A stretch of DNA of 10,766 bases from Acidobacteriota bacterium. Lineage in GTDB: Bacteria > Acidobacteriota > UBA890. Below are positions 1 through 7,550 of the stretch, piece after piece (positions within the stretch are counted from its first letter, which is position 1; every line of letters starts with the position of its first letter). The stretch is from assembly GCA_022563115.1 (NCBI GenBank), contig JADFNY010000087.1, positions 1 through 10,766 on the forward strand. Reading direction: 5' to 3'. Below the pieces are notes generated by a model. It had not been told where the DNA came from. It made no database searches and was given only the letters and a program-made list of their open reading frames with translations. The position numbers were made by a program, and so were the translations under genes.

Positions 1-1224
1 GAAGCCCGCCAGCGCCAGACAGCCGATCAGCGTCAGCCAGTAGGTCTTGGGCAGCACTTTTCGGAGGCCGCCGAATTTTCGCAGGTCGATCACGTCGCCC
101 ATGGCGTGCATGACGCTTCCGGCGCAGAGGAAGAGGAGCGCCTTGAAGAAGGCGTGGGTGAACAGGTGGAAGACCGCCGAATCGGGCGCGCCGGCGCCGA
201 GTCCGACGAACATGTAGGCGAGCTGGCTGATGGTCGAATACGCCAGTATGCGTTTCATGTCGAACTGGGCCATCGCCATGGTTGCGGCGAAGAGGGCCGT
301 AAAGGCGCCGATGATGCAGATGACGTTCATCGCCAGCGGCGACTGGGCGAAGATCGCGCCGCAGCGGGCGACCATGTAGACGCCGGCGGTGACCATGGTG
401 GCAGCGTGCAGCAAGGCGCTCACCGGCGTCGGGCCGGCCATCGCGTCGGGCAACCAGACTTGCAGCGGTAGCTGGGCCGATTTGCCGAGCGCGGCGACGA
501 GCAGGAGGGCGGCGACGGTGGTCGCGGTGGCGCCGCCGAGGGGCCACGAGCCCACCGCTCCCGCCGCGATCTCGTCGAGTTGTAGCGTGCCGAGCTCGAA
601 GGCGATGAACAACAAGGCGATCATCAGCGCGGCATCGCCGACCCGGGTGACGATGAACGCCTTCCGCGCTGCGGCGCCGTTGGCCGGGTCTTGATACCAA
701 AAGCCGATGAGCAGGTACGAGCACACACCGACCCCCTCCCAGCCTAGGTACAGCAAGACCAAGTTGTCGGCCAGCACCAGCGTCAGCATGGCGGCGACGA
801 AGAGGTTCATGTAGCAAAAAAAGCGGCCGTAGTCGGCGTCATCGGCCATGGATGCGGCTGCGTACAGGTGGATCAGGAAACCGACACCGGTCACTACCAG
901 CACCATGAGGGCTGCGAGCGCATCGAGCTTGAACGCCAGATCGACGCTCACACGATCGACGGCAAACCAGGTGTAGAGATGTTCGGAGACAAAGGCTGCG
1001 CCACCGGCGGTTCGTTTCAGAGCGACGCTACCCGCGGAGGAAGCGAGGCTCGGAAACGCGTCGAGAAACAGCGGCAGGCTGGCGCGCACCGCCGCGACAA
1101 AGCTCACCAGCAACGCCGCGCACGCTACCGCGCCGGTCACCTTCTTGCCGGCGCGGCCTGCCGATAGCGCCAGGAGGATGGCGCCGGCCAAGGGGGCGGC
1201 GATCATCATCGAGATCGGCATCAT
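1..1224 (-). CDS. nuoL: NADH-quinone oxidoreductase subunit L, 3'-truncated by window edge
   Basis: This is the distal antiporter-like proton-pumping subunit of the complex I membrane arm. The frame is open from an ATG at 1224 to the left edge, giving 408 residues; the family is usually a little over 600, so the last third, with the lateral helix, is missing. Visible family marks are LGWEGVGVCSYLLIGF (Glu163), GKSAQLPLQVWLPDAM (Lys248), SALLHAATMVTAG (His273), DMKRILAYSTISQ and HLFTHAFFKALLF (His353, His357, Lys361). These match the E. coli channel residues Glu144, Lys229, His254, His334, His338 and Lys342 with a constant offset of +19. Many hydrophobic helices are evident. Start: two consecutive ATGs (1224 and 1221) follow nuoK by 16 bases, with only a weak GGAA upstream, so the start is slightly uncertain. 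The offset comes mainly from an Ala/Ser-rich loop at about residues 55-82. Identity is very secure. Confidence 0.97.
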   Translation of the reverse strand, partial: MMPISMMIAAPLAGAILLALSAGRAGKKVTGAVACAALLVSFVAAVRASLPLFLDAFPSLASSAGSVALKRTAGGAAFVSEHLYTWFAVDRVSVDLAFKLDALAALMVLVVTGVGFLIHLYAAASMADDADYGRFFCYMNLFVAAMLTLVLADNLVLLYLGWEGVGVCSYLLIGFWYQDPANGAAARKAFIVTRVGDAALMIALLFIAFELGTLQLDEIAAGAVGSWPLGGATATTVAALLLVAALGKSAQLPLQVWLPDAMAGPTPVSALLHAATMVTAGVYMVARCGAIFAQSPLAMNVICIIGAFTALFAATMAMAQFDMKRILAYSTISQLAYMFVGLGAGAPDSAVFHLFTHAFFKALLFLCAGSVMHAMGDVIDLRKFGGLRKVLPKTYWLTLIGCLALAGF

Positions 1225-1240
1225 GGGCAGCGTTCCGTGG

Positions 1241-1549
1241 TCAGCCGCGCATCAGGTCGAGAGCGTCGGCATCGAGGGTCGAGACCCGCCGGTAGATCTG
1301 CAGGATGAGGGCGAGTCCCACGGCGACCTCGGCAGCGGCCATCGCCATGATGAACATCACGAAGATCTGACCATCGGGTTGCTGCCAGCGAGCCGACGCG
1401 GCGACAAAGGCGAGCGCCGCGCCGTTGAGCATGACCTCGAGCGACAGAAGCATGAACAGTAGATTGCGTCGCAACAGGACACCGAAGGCGCCGATGCACA
1501 CCAGCAGCGCCGAGACGATCAGGACGTGCGACGTGGGAACGATCGCCAT
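1241..1549 (-). CDS. nuoK: NADH-quinone oxidoreductase subunit K
   Basis: This is a small antiporter-like membrane subunit (Mrp-type MnhC relative) that forms part of the proton path between NuoJ and NuoN. It has 102 residues, against about 100 in the family, with three transmembrane helices at roughly 6-26, 30-50 and 62-87. The two conserved buried glutamates are present: Glu38 in SLEVMLNGA and Glu74 in AAAEVAVGLAL, corresponding to E. coli Glu36 and Glu72. The RRNLLFML motif and the C-terminal DLMRG ending are also typical of the E. coli-type protein. The start codon overlaps the nuoJ stop by one base (TGATG), with GGGAG ten bases upstream. The TGA at 1241 is followed 16 bases later by nuoL, the largest gap in the window. 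Identity is secure. Confidence 0.97.
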   Translation of the reverse strand: MAIVPTSHVLIVSALLVCIGAFGVLLRRNLLFMLLSLEVMLNGAALAFVAASARWQQPDGQIFVMFIMAMAAAEVAVGLALILQIYRRVSTLDADALDLMRG

Positions 1550-2037
1550 CAGTCTCGGGCTCCCAGGTAGTAGGCTCCGACCAGCCCGGCGAGCAGCAGG
1601 ACCGAAGCCAGCTCGACACCGATCAGATAGGTGGTGAACAGCACCGCTCCTACTTCCCGCGGCCCGATCGTTGTCGGGGCGACTGCCTGGCCACCGCCGG
1701 CGGCGAGGCTGCCAATGGTCAGCACCGCCAGAGCGCCGGCGAGCAGCGACGGCACGACCCAGGCGCGCGGCGGGAGCCAGCGTCGTTCCTGCTCACCGGA
1801 GACCGCCGCCCCGGCCACCATCATGATGACGAAGAGGATGACGACGACGATGGCGCCGGCGTAGACGATGATCTCGAGCGCGGCGATGAACGGCGCGCCG
1901 AGGGCGAGGAAGTCGATCGCCAGCGCGAACAGCGCCAGGACCAAGTAGAGGACGGCGTGCAAGGCGTTGCTTCGGGTTACGGTCAGGAAAGCGGCGACAA
2001 CCGCCAACGCGGAAGCAACGTAAAAGACCTGGGTCAT
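1549..2037 (-). CDS. nuoJ: NADH-quinone oxidoreductase subunit J
   Basis: This is a membrane-arm subunit (ND6 homologue) with about five helices, located between NuoH/NuoA and NuoK. It has 162 residues, at the short end of the family. The signature is the third helix, EIIVYAGAIVVVILFVIMM (about residues 55-73), whose Tyr-Ala-Gly segment forms the pi-bulge implicated in coupling. Other helices are at roughly 4-22, 28-46, 94-112 and 132-157. A Gly/Ala-rich loop (about 108-125) separates helices 4 and 5. The start ATG at 2037 shares ATGA with the nuoI stop. There is no good Shine-Dalgarno sequence, which fits translational coupling. The same frame stays open far upstream inside nuoI, but that extension is not NuoJ-like, so the ATGA start is preferred. 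Confidence 0.96.
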   Translation of the reverse strand: MTQVFYVASALAVVAAFLTVTRSNALHAVLYLVLALFALAIDFLALGAPFIAALEIIVYAGAIVVVILFVIMMVAGAAVSGEQERRWLPPRAWVVPSLLAGALAVLTIGSLAAGGGQAVAPTTIGPREVGAVLFTTYLIGVELASVLLLAGLVGAYYLGARD

Positions 2038-2585
2038 GGCAGAAGATCCCGAATGTCGACCGCAGGTTCCTCGGCGATGGCCTCGCCCTTGTCCTTGCCG
2101 CCGATCTCTACACCGGCGTGGCGGTAGAAGTTGTATTGGTGTCGCTTTCCGGGCCCGTCGATGAGCAAGTCGTCCTTGTGGTAGATGAGGTGACTCCGCT
2201 GGTGCTCCCCCATCTCGTAGTCGGGCGTCAGCTGGATGGCATAGGTTGGGCAGGCTTCCTCGCAAAAGCCGCAGTAGATGCAGCGTGAGAAGTTGATCTG
2301 GAACCACTCCGGGTAGCGGCGGCCGTGCTCGTCTTCGGTCGCCTGCAGCGCGATGCAATCGACCGGGCAGACGACGGCGCACAAGTAGCAGCCAACACAG
2401 CGCTCCTCGCCGTCGGGGTCGCGCGTCAACACGATGCGGCCCCGGTTGCGTGGCGCGACCGGCGCCCTCTGCTCCGGATATTGGATCGTCACGGGGCGCC
2501 GGAACTGGTACTTGAAGATGATCCACATGGCACGCAGCAGCCCGGTGACAGCGGCCCAGGGCGGGTAGTGGGTGCGCACCTTCAT
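2034..2585 (-). CDS. nuoI: NADH-quinone oxidoreductase subunit I, 2x[4Fe-4S] ferredoxin
   Basis: This peripheral-arm subunit carries clusters N6a and N6b, which pass electrons from NuoG to N2 in NuoB. It has 183 residues. Two CxxCxxCxxxCP motifs supply the ligands: Cys63/66/69/73 and Cys102/105/108/112. As in all 8Fe ferredoxins, the fourth cysteine of each motif normally completes the other cluster. The N-terminal amphipathic segment (about 10-30) would lie on the membrane. GRIVLTRDPDGEERC and the C-terminal IRDLLP ending closely resemble E. coli NuoI as I remember it. The ATG at 2585 is chosen because GGGGAG lies six bases upstream and because the frame farther up (to 2765) translates nuoH out of frame. 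It follows the nuoH stop by two bases and overlaps nuoJ by four. Confidence 0.98.
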   Translation of the reverse strand: MKVRTHYPPWAAVTGLLRAMWIIFKYQFRRPVTIQYPEQRAPVAPRNRGRIVLTRDPDGEERCVGCYLCAVVCPVDCIALQATEDEHGRRYPEWFQINFSRCIYCGFCEEACPTYAIQLTPDYEMGEHQRSHLIYHKDDLLIDGPGKRHQYNFYRHAGVEIGGKDKGEAIAEEPAVDIRDLLP

Positions 2586-2587
2586 GG

Positions 2588-3550
2588 TCAGCTCCCCGCC
2601 GTTCGCGCCACCACGAGGGCGCCGGTCACCATCAGGTTGAGCAGCGCCACCGGCAGCAGGACCTTCCAGCCGAACGCCATCAGATGGTCGTAGCGGAACC
2701 GCGGCAGGGTCGCCCGGGCCCAGATGAACAGATAGATGAAGAGACCGACCTTGATGGCGAACCACACCGGCGCCGGCAAGAACGGCCCGTTTCCGCCGCC
2801 GAGGAAAACGGTGGTCGCGATGGCGCCGATCAGGATCATGCCGAGGTACTCACCGAGGAAGAAGAGGGCGAACTTCATGCTGCTGTACTCGGTGTGGAAG
2901 CCGGCAACGATCTCATTCTCCGCCTCGGGCAGATCGAACGGCGCCCGTTTCAGCTCGGCGAGCCCGGCGATCACGAAGACGACGAAGGCGAACGGCTGGA
3001 TCACGACGTACGGGAGACCCTGCTGCGCCACGACGATGTCGTGCAGGTTGAACGACCCGGCGATCAGCACGATGCTGGCGAGCGAAAGGCCCATCGCCAA
3101 CTCGTAGCTGATCATCTGGGCGGCGGCGCGAACGGCGCCCAACATGGCGTACTTGCTGTTCGACGCCACCCCGGCCAGCATGACGCTGTACACGCCGACC
3201 GACGACATTGCGAGGAAGAACAGCAAGCCGACGTCGAGGTCGACGATGGCACCCGACGCGGTGAAGGGGACGACTGCGAACGCGCCGAGGACGGTGATCC
3301 CGAGGATCATCGGGGCAACGACGTAGGGAACCGGATCCGCGAACGGCGGCACCCAGTCTTCTTTGGTCAGCAGCTTGAGGGCGTCGGCTACGGTCTGCAG
3401 GATGCCGAACGGGCCGACGCGGTTGGGACCGAGCCGCAGCTGGAAGCGTGCCAGCAGGCGGCGTTCCACCCATACCAACATCGGTGCGGCAACCAGCAGT
3501 ACGACGAGCGTCACCGCCATGCGGGTCAGGAGTTCGGCGTGGGCGCTCAT
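2588..3550 (-). CDS. nuoH: NADH-quinone oxidoreductase subunit H
   Basis: This membrane subunit (ND1 homologue) joins the peripheral arm to the membrane arm and lines the quinone tunnel and the acidic E-channel. It has 320 residues, close to the usual 320-350, with about eight hydrophobic helices. Family signatures are VERRLLARFQLRLGPNRVGP (about 28-47), LKLLTKEDWVPP (about 59-69) and AELKRAPFDLPEAENEIVAG (198-217) followed by FHTEYSSMKFALFFLGEY (218-235). The last two carry the charged cytoplasmic-loop residues near the quinone site. The start ATG at 3550 forms an ATGA overlap with the nuoG stop and has GGAGG (3558-3562 on the plus strand as CCTCC) seven bases away, which settles it against a longer open frame reaching 3853 inside nuoG. 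The stop at 2588 is two bases before nuoI. Confidence 0.98.
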   Translation of the reverse strand: MSAHAELLTRMAVTLVVLLVAAPMLVWVERRLLARFQLRLGPNRVGPFGILQTVADALKLLTKEDWVPPFADPVPYVVAPMILGITVLGAFAVVPFTASGAIVDLDVGLLFFLAMSSVGVYSVMLAGVASNSKYAMLGAVRAAAQMISYELAMGLSLASIVLIAGSFNLHDIVVAQQGLPYVVIQPFAFVVFVIAGLAELKRAPFDLPEAENEIVAGFHTEYSSMKFALFFLGEYLGMILIGAIATTVFLGGGNGPFLPAPVWFAIKVGLFIYLFIWARATLPRFRYDHLMAFGWKVLLPVALLNLMVTGALVVARTAGS

Positions 3551-6225
3551 GGCTCGACCTCCACAGACTCGAGTCGCATCCACGTCGGCTGTTGCCACCA
3601 GCGTGTCTCGGCATACCCGGCGGGGATTACGGCCACGTTGTCCGGTAGCTCGTCGTCGACCTTGACCACCGCCTCGAGGCTGGTCTCGAACGTCTCGCCG
3701 ATCAGCCGCAGGCGGTAGGCGCGGCCTTCGACCACGCCCAGACGCTCGGCCCGCTTCGGGTGCAGGCGCAGGTAGGTGTCGGGTGCCAGCTCCGCCAGGG
3801 CCGGCCCGCGTCGCGACATCGACTCGCTGCCGAAAATCTCGGCGGCGGCGCACACCAGGACGGTGTCGTCGTCGCCGGACGGTGTGGCGGCTGCGGTCGA
3901 TCTAGGGGTGTCGAGCGCGGAGGGCGTGGCGGCTGCCGGCGATCTGCCGGGGTCGAGGGGGGACGGCGCCGGGTGGGCGCCGTTGCCGTTGGTCGCGAAG
4001 ATCCGCAGCCCTGGGTTATCGCCGCGCAGCGGGCCGTCGACCTCGATCCGGAACCGGTTGATTGCCTCGTTCGAATTCCATCCCGGGGTGCGGGGCGCGA
4101 CGGGGAGCGCCCCATCCGGACCGAGGCCCCCGACCTCGGTGAGCGCGTCGGGCTCGTCGGGCGCGTCCGGTCGGATCGTCGCGTTGCGGCCCGAATACCG
4201 GTGACCCACCCGGGAGATAGGCTGGTGCTCGAGTTGGAACCCCAGCGCCGGCGCTAGTTTCGTCGCCCCGTCGAATGCCGGGTGGGATGCTTCGATGGCC
4301 GCTGTGACGTCTTCGAGATGCTGCCAGTCGGCGTCTTCCGCCCGCCCGATTGCGGCGATGATGTCACGCGTCGCGCTCCACGACGGGACGACGTCCTCGG
4401 CCGGCCGTAGCACCTGGCAGAAGCGTTGGATCCGACCTTCGCTGTTGACCAACGTGCCGCTCGATTCAGGGATCGTCGCGGCGGGAAACGCATGGGTCGC
4501 CAGCGAAGATGTCGCGGTGACCATGTGGTCGAGGACGACGAGTGCGTCGAGCCGCTGCAAGGCGTCGGCAAGGCGACGGTGATCCTCGCAGCGTTCGAAA
4601 AGGTCGTTTTCGGCAACCACCAGCACCGAAATGTCACCGACCTCGATGGCGTCGATCACCGAAGCGAGGCTCATTCCTCGTCGATCGTCGAGCAGCTCTA
4701 CGCCGAGCGTGTTGGCCTCGGAAACCGACATCGCGAACCAGGGGTGGGTCCCGTTGCGGGCTCGCAGCGCCTCGACGATCGCGAGCGAGGCCTCGAGAAC
4801 CTCGGCATCCCGGTGTTGTGTGCCGGTGATCACCAACGGGCAGTGGGCCGCGGCGAGCACCGCGGCGACAGGATCTTCACCGCCGTCCGCCCTCAAGCCG
4901 GCGGCGACGGCCCGCCCCCGGGTGGCGATGGAGCCCGGGTCGCCCGATTCGAACGAGGCGGCGAACTCGCCGACGCGACCGGCCCGCAGGCCGACGAGAT
5001 GAATCGCGGCGCCGGCGGCCGCGTGGGCGCGGAAGAGGGCGAGATCGAGTAAGGGAGCTTCGTGGGTGAGGTCGGCGCCAAGCACCAAGATCACGTCGCA
5101 GCCTTCGATTTCCTGCAGCGTGGGGACGTGAAAGGCACCAGCGCGGGCGGCATGAGCGAAGCGCCCGACGAGACGGCGCTCGGGCTCGGCGATGCCGGTG
5201 CAGAAACGCTCCGCGCCGACGAGGGTTAGGAGTGCGAAGTTGGACTCGAGGCTGGCTCGCGGCGAGCCGACGGCGGCGAGCTTCCCGGTCGCCGCGGTTA
5301 CGCGAATCGCGGCAATGGCCTCGTCCCATACGCGCCCGGCCGAGACGCTGAGCTCGTCGCCGTCGCGGCGCGGTGTTTGCGGCTTCAGCAGTCGATCGTC
5401 GGCGTTGACGTGCTCGTAGCCGAAGCGCCCGCGATCGCACAGCCAGTAGCCGTTGACTTCGGAGTTGTAGCGGTTGGCTACGCGGCGGACGCTGCCGTAG
5501 CGTGCGCCGACGAGCGTGTTGCAGCCGAGGCCGCAGTGGCCGCAAATCGAAGGCGCCGACTGCAGGTCCCACTTGCGGGCGTAGTGGCGGCGGTAGGTCT
5601 TGTCGGTGAACACCCCCGTCGGACACACCTCGACCAGGTTGCCGGAGAACGGCGATTCCAATGCGCCTTCTTCGACCCGACCGAAGTACACCCGATCGCG
5701 GGACGCGAAGACGCCGAGATCGTGGCCGCCGCTGTGGTCGACGTAGAAGCGCACGCAGCGGTAACACTGGATGCAGCGGTTCATTTCGTGGTGGATGAGC
5801 GGCCCGAGGTACTGGTTCCGATAGGTTCGCTTGCGGCCCCGGTATCGACGGTGGGCGTGTCCGGTCATCACCGTCATATCCTGCAGGTGGCATTCGCCGC
5901 CCTCGTCGCAGACCGGGCAGTCGTGCGGGTGGTTGATCATCAGCCACTCGATAACCGAGCGGCGAAACTGGGCGGCCTCGGGCTCGTCGATGGCCACCCG
6001 AGTGCCCTCGGTTGCCGGCGTCATGCAGCCCATCGCCAGCCGTCCATGCTCGTCGTTCTCGTCGCGGTAGTGCTTCACGGCGCACAGGCGGCACGCCCCG
6101 ACCGAACCCATCGCTGGGTGCCAGCAGAAATACGGAAGGTCGAGCTTGTGGTCGAGCGCCGCCTGAAGCACATTGCGGCCCTCGGCCACCTCGTATGGGT
6201 TTCCGTCGATGAGGATCGTCGGCAT
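3547..6225 (-). CDS. nuoG: NADH-quinone oxidoreductase subunit G, E. coli-type
   Basis: This is the large iron-sulphur subunit of the NADH dehydrogenase module; it carries electrons from N3 in NuoF toward NuoI. It has 892 residues, close to E. coli NuoG. The N-terminal plant-type ferredoxin has Cys34/45/48/67 (N1b). Next comes the His-Cys3 site His99/Cys103/106/112 (N5, in NHPHDCPVCDEGGEC), then Cys151/154/157 and Cys201 (N4). Cys228/231/235/263 (ICGHCGLGC to WLCDRGRFG) supply the extra off-pathway N7 cluster of the E. coli and Thermus types. Residues after about 225 form the molybdopterin-oxidoreductase-like domain, which binds no Mo in complex I, including GSPRASLESNFALL and, near the C-terminus, PGWNS. 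A Pro/Ala-rich repeat linker sits at about 747-787. The ATG at 6225 has GGGAG six bases upstream, two bases after nuoF; the stop overlaps nuoH by ATGA. Confidence 0.98.
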   Translation of the reverse strand: MPTILIDGNPYEVAEGRNVLQAALDHKLDLPYFCWHPAMGSVGACRLCAVKHYRDENDEHGRLAMGCMTPATEGTRVAIDEPEAAQFRRSVIEWLMINHPHDCPVCDEGGECHLQDMTVMTGHAHRRYRGRKRTYRNQYLGPLIHHEMNRCIQCYRCVRFYVDHSGGHDLGVFASRDRVYFGRVEEGALESPFSGNLVEVCPTGVFTDKTYRRHYARKWDLQSAPSICGHCGLGCNTLVGARYGSVRRVANRYNSEVNGYWLCDRGRFGYEHVNADDRLLKPQTPRRDGDELSVSAGRVWDEAIAAIRVTAATGKLAAVGSPRASLESNFALLTLVGAERFCTGIAEPERRLVGRFAHAARAGAFHVPTLQEIEGCDVILVLGADLTHEAPLLDLALFRAHAAAGAAIHLVGLRAGRVGEFAASFESGDPGSIATRGRAVAAGLRADGGEDPVAAVLAAAHCPLVITGTQHRDAEVLEASLAIVEALRARNGTHPWFAMSVSEANTLGVELLDDRRGMSLASVIDAIEVGDISVLVVAENDLFERCEDHRRLADALQRLDALVVLDHMVTATSSLATHAFPAATIPESSGTLVNSEGRIQRFCQVLRPAEDVVPSWSATRDIIAAIGRAEDADWQHLEDVTAAIEASHPAFDGATKLAPALGFQLEHQPISRVGHRYSGRNATIRPDAPDEPDALTEVGGLGPDGALPVAPRTPGWNSNEAINRFRIEVDGPLRGDNPGLRIFATNGNGAHPAPSPLDPGRSPAAATPSALDTPRSTAAATPSGDDDTVLVCAAAEIFGSESMSRRGPALAELAPDTYLRLHPKRAERLGVVEGRAYRLRLIGETFETSLEAVVKVDDELPDNVAVIPAGYAETRWWQQPTWMRLESVEVEP
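3881..3964. repeat. Imperfect 42-bp tandem repeat inside nuoG
   Basis: Two adjacent copies, 3881-3922 and 3923-3964, match at 32 of 42 positions by hand alignment without gaps. The unit is a multiple of three, so the frame is kept. On the coding (minus) strand it encodes two rounds of a 14-residue Pro/Ala/Ser/Thr-rich unit (copies read about PAAATPSALDTPRS then TAAATPS), NuoG residues about 754-782. It lies between the conserved PGWNS region and the final beta domain, where a flexible surface linker is plausible. It looks like local slippage duplication in a tolerant loop rather than a mobile element. Confidence 0.75.
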
Positions 6226-6227
6226 GG

Positions 6228-7550
6228 TCAGCTCCCGACCTCGGTCACAGTGGCCGGGGCGGCTTCGATGGATGCCGTTGGGTCGGGCACGTTTGTCACG
6301 TAGGCTTCGAACTCCTCGGGGAACTTCTCGAGGGCGGAAAGCAGCGGCCCCTCGGCACCCAGGGCGAGGGCGCAGAAGGAGTTCGGACCGATCATCCGCA
6401 TCTCATGGCCGAGCAACCTCGAGTCACCCTTGCGGCCGCGACCCTCGACGAGGTCACGCAACAGGTCCTCGATCCACGGCAGCCCCTCGCGGCACGGGGT
6501 GCACCAGCCGCACGATTCCTGGGCAAAGAAATGCATGAGGTTGAGCACCATGCCGACGATGCTGGTGTCCTGGTCGACGACGATGACGCCCGCGGTTCCG
6601 AGCCGGTTGCCGGCCTTCTCGAGGTTGGTGAAGTCGAGCGGCGTGTCGAGCTCGTCGGGGCTCATGAACATCGTCGAGGCGCCGCCCGGGAGGGCGGCCT
6701 TGAAATCGCGTCCGTCGCGCATGCCGCCGCAGTGCTCGTAGATGAGCTCGCGCAACGTCACGCCGATCGGCAGCTCGTAGTTGCCGGGGTGCTCGACCAT
6801 GCCGGAGACGCAGTACAGCTTCGTACCGGAGTCCTCGGTGAGTCCGAGATGACGGAACCACCCGGCGCCGTTGGCGACGATGTGCGGCAGGCAAACCAGG
6901 GTCTCGATGTTCTGCACGATGGTGGGCTTGCCCCAGAGCCCGGCAATGGCCGGGTAGGGGGGGCGTGACCGTGGGTTCGGCCGCCGGCCCTCGAGGGCGT
7001 TCATCAGCGCCGTTTCCTCTCCGCATATGTACCGTCCAGCGCTGATGTGAGCGTGCAGCTCGAACGACCAGCGGCTCTCGAGAACGTTGTCGCCCAGCAA
7101 CCCGGCGGCGTGTGCCTCCTCGATGGCTGACTCCAGCAGGTGCGCGCCCGCCTCGTACTCGGGGCGCAGGAAGATGTAGCCGACGTCTGCCTGCAGAGCC
7201 CAAGCGGCGATGATCATCGCCTCGATGAGCTGGTGCGGATTGCCGTGTATCAGGAGCCGGTCCTTGAACGTGCCCGGTTCCATCTCATCGCCGTTGGCGA
7301 TGATGTACTTGGGCCTCGGCGAGTCAGGGCCTTGCGGCACGAACCCCCACTTGACGCCGGTGGGGAAGCCGGCGCCGCCGCGGCCGCGAAGGTTGGACTC
7401 CTTGACGACTTCCCGCACCTCGTCGGGCGACATCGTTTCCACCGCCACGCGCAGCGACTCATAGCCGCCGACGGCACGGTAACCGGCGAGGTCGAGAGGC
7501 GGGTTCCCTTCGACAATGTGACGGGTGAGGACGGGAGTGATCTCAGCCAC
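6228..7550 (-). CDS. nuoF: NADH-quinone oxidoreductase subunit F, NADH/FMN-binding
   Basis: This is the catalytic subunit that binds NADH and FMN and carries [4Fe-4S] cluster N3, the entry point for electrons. It has 440 residues from the GTG start. The glycine-rich FMN/NADH loop RGRGGAGFPTGVKWGF spans about 55-70. NGDEMEPGTFKDR (86-98) and YICGEETALMNALEG (174-188) line the active site. The N3 ligands are Cys347/350/353 in SCGWCTPCREG and Cys393 in NSFCALALG, in the same order and spacing as E. coli. Position 87 is Gly where many homologues have Ala (NADE). The GTG at 7550 is chosen because GGAGG stands five bases upstream and homology begins just after it; an ATG at 7595 would add 15 unrelated residues read out of nuoE. 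It overlaps nuoE by eight bases and precedes nuoG by two. Confidence 0.98.
   Translation of the reverse strand: MAEITPVLTRHIVEGNPPLDLAGYRAVGGYESLRVAVETMSPDEVREVVKESNLRGRGGAGFPTGVKWGFVPQGPDSPRPKYIIANGDEMEPGTFKDRLLIHGNPHQLIEAMIIAAWALQADVGYIFLRPEYEAGAHLLESAIEEAHAAGLLGDNVLESRWSFELHAHISAGRYICGEETALMNALEGRRPNPRSRPPYPAIAGLWGKPTIVQNIETLVCLPHIVANGAGWFRHLGLTEDSGTKLYCVSGMVEHPGNYELPIGVTLRELIYEHCGGMRDGRDFKAALPGGASTMFMSPDELDTPLDFTNLEKAGNRLGTAGVIVVDQDTSIVGMVLNLMHFFAQESCGWCTPCREGLPWIEDLLRDLVEGRGRKGDSRLLGHEMRMIGPNSFCALALGAEGPLLSALEKFPEEFEAYVTNVPDPTASIEAAPATVTEVGS

Noticed and set aside
2684..3718. Long plus-strand open frame of 344 codons opposite nuoH and the end of nuoG
   Set aside because: It lies wholly antisense to two secure nuo genes. 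Its Glu/Asp/Arg/His-rich translation is what the complement of GC-rich membrane-protein codons gives, and it has no recognisable domain or separate ribosome-binding context.
5377..6303. Plus-strand open frame of 308 codons opposite nuoG, with Ala/Val-rich translation
   Set aside because: It is the antisense shadow of the NuoG iron-sulphur region, where every cluster ligand is conserved on the minus strand. Stops are rare on both strands at this G+C content.
7335..7337. Gly instead of the common Ala in the NADE motif of NuoF (NGDEMEPG)
   Set aside because: The position tolerates small residues among NuoF homologues as I recall them, and the catalytic acidic residues around it are intact, so this does not suggest changed function.
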